Part shown: positions 1 through 10,701 of the stretch, piece after piece
How the letters are laid out: the number at the start of each line of letters is the position of its first letter
Numbering within the stretch: the first letter of the stretch is position 1
Made by a program: the position numbers and the translations under genes
Source: Chrysomallon squamiferum
Taxonomy: Eukaryota; Mollusca; Gastropoda; Neomphalida; Peltospiridae
Assembly (NCBI GenBank): GCA_012295275.1
Contig: CM022678.1
Coordinates: 3,166,281-3,230,280 of the forward strand
Direction: 5' to 3'
DNA: 64,000 nt
The notes under the pieces: model-generated
Seen by the model: only the letters and a program-made list of their open reading frames with translations
Database searches by the model: none
Told to the model about the DNA's origin: nothing

Positions 1-117
1 AATTAAATAAAAGTTTTAAAAAAAATATATTATTTTAAAATTTATTCATTAGTTAATTTAGATCTTTAACCTTTAATTTTACGTCATAATCAAAAGGTTT
101 GATTGCTATTTTTTCTT

Positions 118-222
118 ATTTAATTTTATTTATTTATTTATTTGTTTATTTTGTTTGTTTGTTTGTTTGTTTGTTTGTTTATATTTAATTTATTTATTTA
201 TTTAATTTATTTTATTTATTTG
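118..222 (+). repeat. (TTTA)n/(TTTG)n tract abutting the GPx exon acceptor
   Basis: Interrupted TTTA and TTTG repeats run up to the tttgcag acceptor at 225 and supply its T-rich tract. Bases 1-117 are AT-rich intron with no other feature seen. Confidence 0.9.
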
Positions 223-225
223 CAG

Positions 226-854
226 CAAGAACCGGGAGCCAACGCGACCGAAATTCTTAATCATTTGAAATACGTCAGACCCGGGAATGGTTTTGTTCCT
301 AACTTCCCGCTGTTGAAGAAACTGGAAGTGAATGGAATAAACGAACATCCGCTGTACACCTATTTAAAGGTTTGAATTAATTTCAGCTTAAAATTTCTCT
401 GCGTCAGAACGAATACACTGTCAAATAAATTAAAATTCTAAGTTACTATTTTATTATTTTACGCAACCTATCATCGATAATAACAAAGTCTTAACAACAA
501 AATGATACTGTTACAAAATATATGAACACCGCCATTTTACTTCATTACACGTGGAATCGTGACGTCACTGCGTACGTTGCTGACTGATAGGTCCGTGTTG
601 TATGACAGTGTTAGAAGCTTTAAGATAATCGGTGCACTTTTGCTTACAAAATTGATATTAATTTGGTTACAGAATCATAATTTTCTTCGTATTAACTTTT
701 ATGTTAGTAAATAAATATTTGGTATTATACGTATCATTGTCATTAAAGATGCATTTTTTTTCCTTGTAAATTGTTACTTCTATTCTTCTTCTTCTTCTTC
801 TTCTTATTATTAGTAGTAGTAATAGTAGTAATAGTAGAGTAGTAGTAGTAGTGT

Positions 855-932
<78 letters not shown>

Positions 933-1143
933 GTTATTGCAGTCGTTTTGCCCCTCTCCCAGAGAAGATTTCGATGAACCAGGTAAAAGTATTTTCTACC
1001 ATCCAATGAAGAGCACCGACATCCGGTGGAATTTTGAAAAATTTCTTATCAACACTCACGGGAAGCCTGTCATTCGTTACTCAACGGACGGGGAAGAAGA
1101 CGACCTTGTCAAGGACATCGAACAGCTGCTAAGTGAACTATAA
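226..1143 (+). CDS. GPX: Glutathione peroxidase, 3' part (last two coding exons)
   Basis: Reduces hydrogen peroxide and organic hydroperoxides using glutathione. Coding exons are 226-369 (after tttgcag; ends AAG before gtttga, phase 0) and 943-1143 (after tattgcag; ends TAA). Together they give 114 residues matching the C-terminal half of animal GPx1/3-type enzymes: the block [13 protein letters not shown], then [17 protein letters not shown], then [10 protein letters not shown], whose Trp-Asn pair belongs to the Sec/Gln/Trp/Asn catalytic tetrad. The N-terminal half with the active-site residue lies left of the window. The 3' UTR carries a SECIS element (separate entry), so the missing active-site residue is very probably selenocysteine. 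A polyadenylation signal AATAAA sits at 1594-1599. The intron is about 570 bp and ends in (TTTA)n and (TTA)n tracts. Family assignment is firm; the exact paralogue (GPX1, 3 or other) is not resolved. Confidence 0.93.
782..932 (+). repeat. Compound (TTC)n, (TAG)n, (TTTA)n, (TTA)n tract in the GPx intron
   Basis: Four simple-repeat blocks in succession, ending about 10 bases before the acceptor of the last GPx exon (ag at 941-942). Confidence 0.9.
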
Positions 1144-1384
1144 CCGCAGACTTTAAAGAAAAACGATGAAAGCAGAGAACTGTTACATCATCGAGTATGT
1201 TTATTCCGAAGGTTATTACGTACAAAAACTGTGACAGTAAACTCTCCAACTATCCGATATTTATGTAAATATTTTATTTATAGGGCATCATTTATCACAT
1301 TAATAACGTCGTAAAAAAAAAAAAAAAAAAAAAAAAACTGGATCTGTTTATTTTTCATTTTCAGGAAAAATAAATTCAACGACA

Positions 1385-1450
1385 TTCGCAAAACTTATGA
1401 CCGTGTCACCGGAAACCGAAGGTTGGTGTCACGTGATGTATTCTTCGGTC
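1385..1450 (+). promoter_or_regulatory. SECIS element (form 2) in the GPx 3' UTR
   Basis: Seen directly: ATGA at 1397-1400, a 12-nt spacer, AAA at 1413-1415, a small stem CC-GAA-GG (1416-1422), and TGAT at 1434-1437. Bases 1402-1410 pair with 1425-1433 with a single T-T mismatch. This reproduces the eukaryotic SECIS core: the AUGA/UGA non-canonical quartet, a helix of about 10-12 bp, an unpaired AA(A), then a mini-stem (form 2). It lies about 250 bases after the GPx stop and before the AATAAA at 1594, where a SECIS must be. It would recruit SBP2/eEFSec to recode an upstream UGA as selenocysteine. Confidence 0.85.
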
Positions 1451-1593
1451 AATTAAGTCTTTGTGCATTCAGACTTTTTTGGGCCGCGGAGAGTTTTGCA
1501 AATGTTTGTGGATTAGATGAAAAAAATGAAAATAAACAGAACAGTTTTAATATAGTAAAAAAAGTTTATGTTATTATTTTTAAAATATTTTTT

Positions 1594-1599
1594 AATAAA
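1594..1599 (+). terminator. Polyadenylation signal of the GPx gene
   Basis: Canonical AATAAA in the right place after the SECIS element, followed by T-rich sequence. An earlier AATAAA near 1368 would cut off the SECIS element, so the later signal is preferred. Confidence 0.55.
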
Positions 1600-1868
1600 G
1601 TGAGTTAACAGAACTTGAATCTTTTATTTTATTTTATTTTATTTATTTTAATTAAAAAAAAAAAATAACAAAGAAATATTTCGGAACCAGTCTGGAGAAC
1701 TGAATAGAATGGGATCCAAAATTTAATCTTTCAAAAAAAAAAAAATAAAAAATAATCTATCTATCTATCTATCTATCTATATATATATATATATATATAC
1801 GCAATAACAACTGCAGAAGCATCAACAAGAACCTCATATAAAATAATAAAATAAAACACATTAAACGA

Positions 1869-1908
<40 letters not shown>

Positions 1909-1914
1909 AACAAC

Positions 1915-1948
<34 letters not shown>

Positions 1949-2421
1949 TAATAAATTGATAAACAGTCTACATACACCTCGGCGAATCCGTGATTGAATG
2001 AAAAGGTGAGATACTTTTGGGGAAAACTGCATAAAACACAGGCATTTCTCTTCATGCGGAGGAAAATAAAAAAGAAAAGAAAAGAAAAGAAGTAATTTTC
2101 AAATATTTAAACATGCTGTATCATATCGACAACTTATTTCGTTCAAAGATAATTCACAGAATATTCCCTTCGACAGTACAGCACTTCTGACTGCAAAATG
2201 TTTCCATGGCGTCAGTGGAAACATTTGTTACGTCTTTATAATTGTTATCGTTACGTCACCACAGTGGCGCATTTGTTATTTAAAACCATGACAACAGCCT
2301 TTATTACATTAGTAAAAAGTTGTAATTAAGTTGGAACATATCTATTATTTATAAATTTCAATTAAAATATCATAGAAGTGTCAATGGCTGCCTATTTAAT
2401 AATAATAATAATAATAATAAT

Positions 2422-2453
<32 letters not shown>

Positions 2454-4242
2454 TATAAAATAATAATAATAAAACTATTAAAAAAAAAACCGCACAAATA
2501 AATAAATTAAATAAAAATAAAACTAAAAAGAAGTGTAAATAAAATAAAAAGAGAGAGAAAACAACAGTGGCTTAAATAGTAAACATGCATAGAAAAGTCT
2601 ATGTTGATTATAAATAAATAATAATGATTTAGTCAGTTAAAACTACATTTATCTTAAAATCAATATCATTCAAATGTTTCCCAAACTTTAATAATTAGGA
2701 ACCTGCAATATTAATGAGTTGAAGAAAATGATCCAGTCGTTTAAAACTATTTATAATTAAATAATACAAATATCCATTTATTATTACTTGGTTTTGCATT
2801 ATCGTAATTATGTCTGAAAATTTCCCAGTCAAAAATAAATATTGACTGTTTTCACATCATTCTTTATGAACGTTAGTAAAAGCGTAATATAAATATAACA
2901 CAGCTCTATTAGTGAAGGGAAAGAACTCGTGTGAAAAGCTGGTGCAATATTTGACATTTTTATTTTTGTACTTCAAAGTTAAGGTAAATATATATAATAT
3001 ATAATTTTAGAATATACAGAAAGAAAACTCATCTGCAGTTTTAATAATCATTCTATCAAAGCGCTGTTAAACTGTATCGCGATATATTTCGTTCACTGAA
3101 TGATTAAATTATAAATAATTTCAGATTTTATTCCAGCTGTTTTTAATTTAAGAGTTTATTTTCAGACTAGGGTCTTATACTAATATGTGCTTCTTTTAAA
3201 AACGTTTATTTAATTAAATCTTTAATTCTTTTTTTTATTTTTATTGGTAACATCAGAACAGTTAAAAATTAAGACTTTACATAAAGAAACAAAGTTCAGA
3301 TTAAGAAACGTATGTTACAAATAAATTAATTTTAACATTACAATGCAGTTCGTGACTGTATCTAACTTTTACTAACACAAATTGTATACAATTCTCTTTA
3401 CAAACCAAGTCACAATGAAACAACAATGCTGACCTATTTCCCTTGATCATAATGAAAGTGGTACTCATCATTTATTTATTTTTATAGAAACAGAAACAAG
3501 AACAAAACTGTGACACTGACAAGTATGTCATTGTAAACAACTAAAAGAAAGAAAGGATAAAACTCTTGCAGGTAAACCACTGTTAACAAACATGAGAAAG
3601 AAAGAAAGAAAGAAGAAAAGAAACAACTAACACTGACCACACATCATAAAGACATGCAGTTTTATTCTATAATTTATAGAGAATTTGTTGATATTTTTTT
3701 AATGATAATCCTGATAAATCCAGAATCTGCAGTTTATGAGATTGTTTGTCTAGAGCTTATACTGTAATGTAATGTCCAGAATGCTTGCAAAGTATATCAT
3801 TAAAGACGTTAAAGACGTTAAATTCTCAATGCTTCCCCGAAAAAACAAGACTAAAAATTAACTTTAAATAACTTGTAAAACATGTAACTTCGATTTTTAC
3901 TGAAGATGAAAAATGAACATCATATGGTTACACTGTAACTAGTCAAAATATCACTGCTAACAATGAATCGGTGATAGTTTATTACAATTTATATAAATTA
4001 ATGTAGTATGATTCTGCTGTGTATATGAGAGTACAAATACAGTGAACATTTTAATGTTTTATTGTCTTAATTTCAGTAACCTGGATCAGTAATAGTTTAT
4101 TTGAAGGAGTCTGTAATAGCTTATTGTTAACAGAATCCATTTCAGTTTATATACATAAATTTTACATGGAATACCAATTTTTACTTTCCTCTATAATCAT
4201 AACACAATGAAAATTTAAATGTACTTTTATCATCTTAGTTTC
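1600..4242. other. Intergenic region between GPx and EIF2B4
   Basis: Mostly AT-rich sequence without a supported gene. It contains (TATC)n/(TA)n at 1758-1798, (CAA)n/(TAA)n at 1869-1946, and (AAT)n/(CAA)n near 2398-2450. Around 2195-2300 there is an 11-bp inverted repeat (2196-2206 with 2216-2226, flanking TGGCGTCAG) followed by a TTACGTCACC site; this is the best candidate for the EIF2B4 promoter, but that is only an inference. A 5' UTR intron probably ends at the acceptor at 4241-4242. Confidence 0.6.
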
Positions 4243-4254
4243 AGTGACTTGGAA

Positions 4255-6423
4255 ATGGCTGATGTTGACACCATTATCGGTTCGTCTCCTAAAAACCAAG
4301 GAGCCGTGGGCCAGTCTCCTGATTCAGAGTCGGTTAAAAAGAAACAGAAAAAGAAAACAAAGCAGCCTGCGGGGGATGGGAAGAAGTCAGAACTGCAGGC
4401 TGCGAAGGACGGAGGTGAAGGTGAAACAAAGTCAGAGGTTAAAGGTCACAAGAAGGTCAGCGAGGGTCAGAAAAAGTCTGGTGACGGAGAAAAAAAGGAC
4501 TCGGTTAAGGCCGAAGGTCAGGACGGTCCTCAGAAAAGCAAAGCAGAGCTGAGAGCGGAAAGAAGAGCGAAACAGGTTTGACAGAATTTATTAGAAAATA
4601 AACTTTTAAAAAATAAGTGTTAAATTTATAAGAAAATATATTTTTTTTAAATAAGTGTTAGTTTAATAACTGTTCTACAAAATCTAACATTATATAAAAA
4701 AGCTGTCAGTATAAAAACAATTTCAGATCTCTTTCGAAACAATATTCAATCAATTTTTATTATTATTATTTTACATTTTTTTTAATGTTTTTTTTGCTTG
4801 AGTTATATAATCATAATTTTTTTTTTTACTATTTAGCTATTGTTTCTTTTTTTAATAATTAAAAAGAAATAATAATAATAAATAAATTAACTCTCTGTAA
4901 CAGAATACACAACAAGTAACTATTCCACAAAATTTTTATTATTATATAAAAAGCTGTCAGTATTTAGATATTATTTCTTTTTTTAAATAATTAAAAATAA
5001 ATTAAAAAATAAACAAATTACTTCTGTGTAACAGGAAGCACAGCGAGCTGCTAAAGCTATGAAAAAAGCTGATGCACCTGCTGCTGCTGTTGGTCAGAAG
5101 AAGGAGGCGGTCCGCGTGTCTGACCGCGTTCAGGCCGACGTTCCCGAATCACAGAAACGAGTCGCAAAAAAGCTGGAGAAGATGCAGGTTCCGCAGAGAA
5201 AGACGACACAGCGAAAAGTTCGATTGTTTAGTCACCTGTACCAGTACGACAAACAGTTACCCTCGACAGAGTCTTTGTCGTAAGTGTAACACACGTTTAT
5301 TGTTTGTTTTATTTATATATAAGTTAAACTACCAGTACGACAAACAGTTACCCTCGACAGAGTCTTTGTCGTAAGTGTAACACACGTTTATTGTTTGTTT
5401 TATTTATATGTAAGTTAAACTACCAGTACGACAAACAGTTACCCTCGACAGAGTCTTTGTCGTAAGTGTAACACACGTTTATTGTCAGTTTTATTTATAT
5501 ATAAGTGAAACTACCAGTATGACAGAGTCTTTGTCGTAAGTATACGACACACTTATTGTTTGTTTTATTTATATATAAGTTAACTACCAGTATGACAGAG
5601 TCTTTGTCTTAAGTATAACACACGTTTATTGTTTGTTTTATTTATATATATGTGAAATGTGTTGTTATTATTATTATTATTAGTAGTAGTAGTATTATTA
5701 ATATTATTATTATTAGTAGTATTATTAATATTATTATTAGTAGTAGTATTACTGATATTTATTCACTTATAATTATATATGAATATTATTGAATATTATT
5801 TCTTCTGCATTGACCAGAAAGTTTTTAAATAATTTTAATCTGTGATAACATTACTTAAAAAAACATTTAACATAATTAAAAACAAAAGGAAAAAAAAAGA
5901 AGAATTACTAGTTATATTTTAGCCTGTTTTTTACTTAAATAGAAAATAAATGATGTTTGTTTCAGGTTTTCTAATGGGGGGATTCACCCGGCTATAAAGA
6001 AGCTGGGGGTGCAGTATGCAGAGGGTGTGGTCAGTGGGTCCAATGCAAGGTGCGTTGCCTTGTTAGCGGCTTTTAAAAATGTACGTTTCTCTCTTGAGAT
6101 TTTTGTATTAAAAATTTTAGAGTTAATTTTTAAAAAGCAAAATAAACAAACAAGCTTCACAGAAATTAAAATCACAGTCCAGTTGAAGGTCTGAAACAAA
6201 AGTGAAAAAGTAACAAAATAATAATAATAATAATAATTATTATTATTACAAACAAACAAAATTTCTATCCTTTATCAAATAAAAAAAATCCCCAGAAAAG
6301 AAAAATAAATCAAACAGGTATGATACACCATTTCTACCATTCTCTCCCTTAAATAGAAGAACAAAACAAAAACAAAAACAAAAAACAGCTACACACAGAC
6401 ACACGCACATGCACATGTACACA

Positions 6424-6462
<39 letters not shown>

Positions 6463-9114
6463 TTCAGTAAATAAGTAAATAAATATTAAACTGAAAAAAG
6501 AAAGAAAAAAACTAAGAAAGAAAGTATAATATAGTAATAAAGAATTTAATTTAACAAATATTAGTATATATAAGTCTGAAATTATTTGCAATGTTTGTGT
6601 ATTGTAGATAAAACGTACATTTTGTTCAATTCAGGTTATTGTTGATTATTCTACTCCACATCAGAAAGAACTGTCAAGAGATCTTGATAACAAAATCAAA
6701 CCTTATATCAGGTAAATAAATGTCTTTAATTAATTAATTAATATATATATATATCTATAGTCTGCTTTTATTCTAGTTCTCTATAATACATGCTGTAGAT
6801 TCCTTCTTCAAAATTGTTTTTTAAGCAACTGAGATTGTGATATGTTAGTTTTCTCATGATTAAACATACACAAAATTTTATTTCAAGCACAGAATTATAA
6901 AAAATATTACATAAAAACAGACTACACAGAAAACACAAATTGATTTCATTTTCAGAATTTTGTCCTGTTCTCAAAAAACTCTGAAAAATTCTGAAATCCA
7001 GTTCCAAATATTGTCTGACAAAGGGACGCTAAACCTGTGTAATTTGTTTCTCCAAAAATTTAAATTTTATGATTTTGTTTTTGGTTTTATTTTCAGTTTT
7101 CTTGTGCAGTGCCGTCCACTGTCAGTTAGCATGGGAAGTGCTATAAAATACCTCAAATGGAACATAACTCACATCCCTCGAGACATGTCAGACTCAGAGG
7201 TGATTTTTCAAATAATTTTTAAACAATTAATTTGTCGTAAAAATAAATATTAAACAACTTTTAATTAGTAAATCATATTCAGCTAGCATATCTGATGTTC
7301 ACACACAGTTTGGGGTTAAATTGTAATCCAGTTGCAATGCTGATGATATTTATTTCTTGTCTTTGTTAATGATTGATTTTTTAATGTATTATTTGTTACA
7401 GGCGAAGCAGAAGTTGACGCAGTGCATTGATAGTTTTATACATGAAAACATTGTTGTAGCTGCCAAAGCCATATCCATGTATGCTTGTGAGAAGATCGAA
7501 GATGGTGATGTGATTGTTGTGTATGCATGGTAGGTTCAGACGTGATTTTAACAAACGTTGTCTTCTTCAATTTTTTCGGTTACAAGTTTTCACATTGATC
7601 TGTTTGTAGTTACAAAAATGTTTACGTAATTTCCGAAATGCCAGAATGAATTATTTTGTTAAATTAAAGGGGTTTTTTCATTTGTTTGTTCATAAGAGTT
7701 TTTCATTAACCCCCCTCCCCATCACATCTTTTCTTAATGTCTACATCATCATCACCTTTTCATCCATGATTCTACTAGAAAATCCTCTGATTTGTTTTCT
7801 TTCATTCATCATTCCTAGACACCTTTCAATTTTTGTTCTTTCCTTCCCTTTCTTCTTTCTTTCCTTCATTCTGTGATTCTTCCTGTCTATTGTGTCTACA
7901 TTTCTACCACTTACTTGTGTCATTTCATTTTTCCTTAATTTCTTTACATCCATCCTTACTTCCTTCTTTCAGTAATTCAATCTTTCCATTCATCGTTTAA
8001 TTTCATTTTCTCCACACTTCGTTAATTTGTCCTTTCCATTCTTCTTTAATTTGTTCTTTCAATCCATTATTAATTCTTCCTCATCTTCATTCTTTCCTAT
8101 CATCCTTCCATCCTTCTTTTCTTCCTGTTAACCTATGTCTGTACACAAACCTTTCTTTTTTAACACTGTTGCTTTCATCCTTTCCTAATGTCTGTCATTC
8201 TCTTCATTGTTTCTTTCTTTCTGTTAAAATGATCAGAAAATATTTTTATTTTCAGCTCTTCTTTGATCTACAATGTCCTGTATGATGCACACAAACAAAG
8301 AAAGAAATTCAGAGTTATTGTCGTTGATGGCAGACCCAGAATGGAAGGTTTGCCATATTAAACTTTATTGTCAGTAAAGCATTAGTTTTATAATGATTCC
8401 TCAAAATAAAAATAAAGAGAAAGAAAGGGAAAAAAATACAAAAGCAATAACGAATTTAGAACAACATTTATTTTAAGGGAACAGTTTCAACCTAGTTGGC
8501 TAATTGCCTATGTTTTTTAAAACTATTTGGATGACACTATTCACATTTCATTCCATAAATATCAAGGAATGGTTACAAATTACAGTAGGTTTTAGTGCAG
8601 TAATGAAAATTGCAGTAAACAAGGGGTTACTGCACACACAGTAATAAAACTGGATAATGTCTCTCTATTAAATTAACTGTTTTATTTCACAGGTAAAGAA
8701 ATGTTAAGGCGACTTGTTACTGCCGGAATTCAGTGTGCCTACGTCCTAATCAACTGTACATCATACATCATGCAAGAAGTATGTACTGCAGTTAAATAAA
8801 TATAAATGTGTGTGTGTGTGTGTGTGGGGGGGTGTTTGTATATTATTTAATTTATTAACATTTTTATTAATTTATGGATATAGCTTTTTTATTTATGTAT
8901 TTACTCAATAATTTACATATTCACTTATTTGCCAGTTATTTTTTTATTTAATTTATATAAATATTTATGAATCTACATTTTCATTTATTAAAGTGTTTTT
9001 TCGTTTATTCTTTATGTATTTACATATTTATTTGTGAATCTTCTTTTTTATTTGTTCTTTCATGCTTTGTGTATTTACTCATTTATTTATTTATTTATAT
9101 ATTTACTTTTTATT

Positions 9115-9149
<35 letters not shown>

Positions 9150-9230
9150 CTTATTTACTTTTATTTATTTATTTATTTATTTATGTATCTATTTATTTAT
9201 TTATTTATTTATTTATTTACTTATTTACTT

Positions 9231-9277
<47 letters not shown>

Positions 9278-10011
9278 TGTATCTATTTATTTATGTATCT
9301 ATTTATTTATTTACTTATTTATGTATTTACATATTTACTTATTTATTTACTTACAGGCTACTAAGGTATTTCTCGGTGCACACGCACTGCTGGCTAATGG
9401 GTTTGTGATGTCTCGTGTTGGGAGTTCGCTCATTGCTCTGATTGCTCACTCGTGTAACGTGCCAGTCATGGTTTGCTGCGAAACGTACAAATTCTGTGAG
9501 CGAGTTCAGACCGATTCCTTCGTGTTTAACGAACTAGGTATGTGTAAATAATTTTATTAATTTAATTATAAATTCTGTGAGTAAGTTCAAAGTGATTCAT
9601 TCATATTTTCATAATTATTGTTGATGTAAGTACACAAATAAAAAATGTTGACAGTATCCCATTGATTTAATTAAAGATAATTTTCAACAATATCTCATCA
9701 TTTCGTTAAAGATATTTTTCAACAATATCTCATCATTTCGTTAAAGATATATATTTTTTTTAACAGTATGTCTATTCATATTTTTGAGTTTTCTTTCTGT
9801 AGGAGATCCTGATGATCTTGTCAAAGTGGGAAACAAAATACCTAACCTGTCAGACTGGAAGGAACATCCTCATCTTTTCCTCCTGAACCTGGCGTACGAC
9901 GTCACCCCACCTGAACTGATTTCTGCCGTCATTACAGAACTCGGCATGATTCCCTGTACCTCGGTTCCCGTTGTCCTGAGAGTCAAACACGCAGAGACAA
10001 ACGAAACATGA
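4255..10011 (+). CDS. EIF2B4: Translation initiation factor eIF2B subunit delta
   Basis: Regulatory subunit of the decameric eIF2B guanine-nucleotide exchange factor, which recharges eIF2 with GTP in the cytosol and senses eIF2-alpha phosphorylation. Ten coding exons with consistent GT-AG borders and phases: 4255-4575, 5035-5279, 5966-6080, 6635-6711, 7097-7199, 7402-7529, 8256-8347, 8693-8778, 9357-9537, 9803-10011; 518 residues (human about 523). Start chosen at ATG 4255, 12 bases after an acceptor. Residues 1 to about 150 form a Lys/Glu/Ala-rich tail. The rest is the eIF2B alpha/beta/delta fold, with [17 protein letters not shown], the [16 protein letters not shown] block, [25 protein letters not shown] and the terminal [20 protein letters not shown]. 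No frame defects. Intron 2 contains a tandem array duplicating the exon 2 end, and intron 9 a decayed copy of part of exon 9 (see findings). Confidence 0.97.
5239..5655 (+). repeat. 91-bp tandem array including the exon 2 end and splice donor of EIF2B4
   Basis: Units begin with ccagta at 5241, 5332, 5423, 5514 and 5587 (spacings 91, 91, 91, 73). Unit 1 contains the real last 39 coding bases of exon 2 and the donor tcGTAAGT (GT at 5280). Units 2 and 3 repeat exon end and donor almost exactly; units 4 and 5 have lost about 17 bases, and the last has a degraded donor (tcttaagt). Confidence 0.95.
5656..5965. other. Rest of EIF2B4 intron 2
   Basis: (TTA)n/(TAG)n repeats to about 5755, then AT-rich sequence. 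Nothing else seen. Confidence 0.7.
6360..6460 (+). repeat. (CA)n microsatellite, EIF2B4 intron 3
   Basis: A-rich and aca/cac repeats with a pure (AC)n core at about 6424-6460. The other intron 3 sequence shows no feature. Confidence 0.85.
7690..8225 (+). repeat. Degenerate pyrimidine-rich tract, EIF2B4 intron 6
   Basis: About 500 bases dominated by ttcatt, ctttcc and ccttcttt words on the coding strand, with few purine runs. It behaves like a decayed (CTTT)n/(CATT)n array and precedes the exon 7 acceptor at 8255. Confidence 0.75.
9080..9350 (+). repeat. (TTTA)n microsatellite ending at the EIF2B4 exon 9 acceptor
   Basis: About 270 bases of TTTA repeats with TTAC and GTAT interruptions, stopping at ttacttacag (exon 9 starts 9357). 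It produces long overlapping false reading frames rich in Phe, Tyr, Leu and Ile. Confidence 0.95.
9646..9750 (+). repeat. Short 35-bp tandem repeat, EIF2B4 intron 9
   Basis: The word ttttcaacaatatctcatc recurs at 9681 and 9716 (period 35), with a more diverged copy upstream near 9646. Confidence 0.8.
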
Positions 10012-10695
10012 TTCAGCATTTTTAAATTCTGGGGTTGAAGGTCATTTCTGGTTATACCGAAATTTGTGGTCGTTTTTATATTCTTACATGCAGCCATCTT
10101 GAAATTCTTAAGTTGAATGTTACGGTCATCGTGAATTCAAGTTTGCATTTGAATTTTTAAGATTTAAGTTTTCTCGATATTTTGAAAGTTATCTATGAGT
10201 TGTTATATTCAAGGTCATCTTGAAATTCTCAATTTAATTTTCGTTACTTCAAGGCCATTTATGAGTTCTGACATAGTGTATAATTAAAGAGGATGGTTTT
10301 TCTGTCGTTAATTCAGAAATAGCCATAAAATATTTATATATTAGTGTAAAAGTATAATTTTTAAATTCAAAATCAACAATAAATCAATTTTACCTTCAAA
10401 AATTTCAGATCATTATTAAATTCTTAAATTGAAGGTTATTTGCAAATTCTTACGTTCATCATGTTTTAAGCTCTCATGTTCAGAACTTCCATTTTGAATG
10501 GAGAATTGGTGCTTATAAAAAAATCAAATGAAATGCAGAAATATCATCAGTTTGTGTTATAAACCATCTCAGTGCTTATGAATATTTATTTGGACTCCAT
10601 TGAAAAATGAGTGAGTAATTCAGCATTCAGTGGACTTGATAGTGTTTATCCTTGGACTATAAAATCATTTGTAAATATGAAATGTTAAAATACAG

Positions 10696-10701
10696 AATAA
10701 A
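10696..10701 (+). terminator. Candidate EIF2B4 polyadenylation signal
   Basis: AATAAA about 690 bases after the stop, followed by T-rich sequence. Another AATAAA near 10379 is a possible earlier site. The interval 10012-10690 looks like 3' UTR with repeated 'attc..aagttgaa(g)gt' words. Confidence 0.45.

Noticed and set aside
8967-9551. Long overlapping plus-strand frames rich in Phe, Tyr, Leu and Ile
   Set aside because: They are translations of the (TTTA)n tract running into EIF2B4 exon 9; only 9357-9537 is coding.
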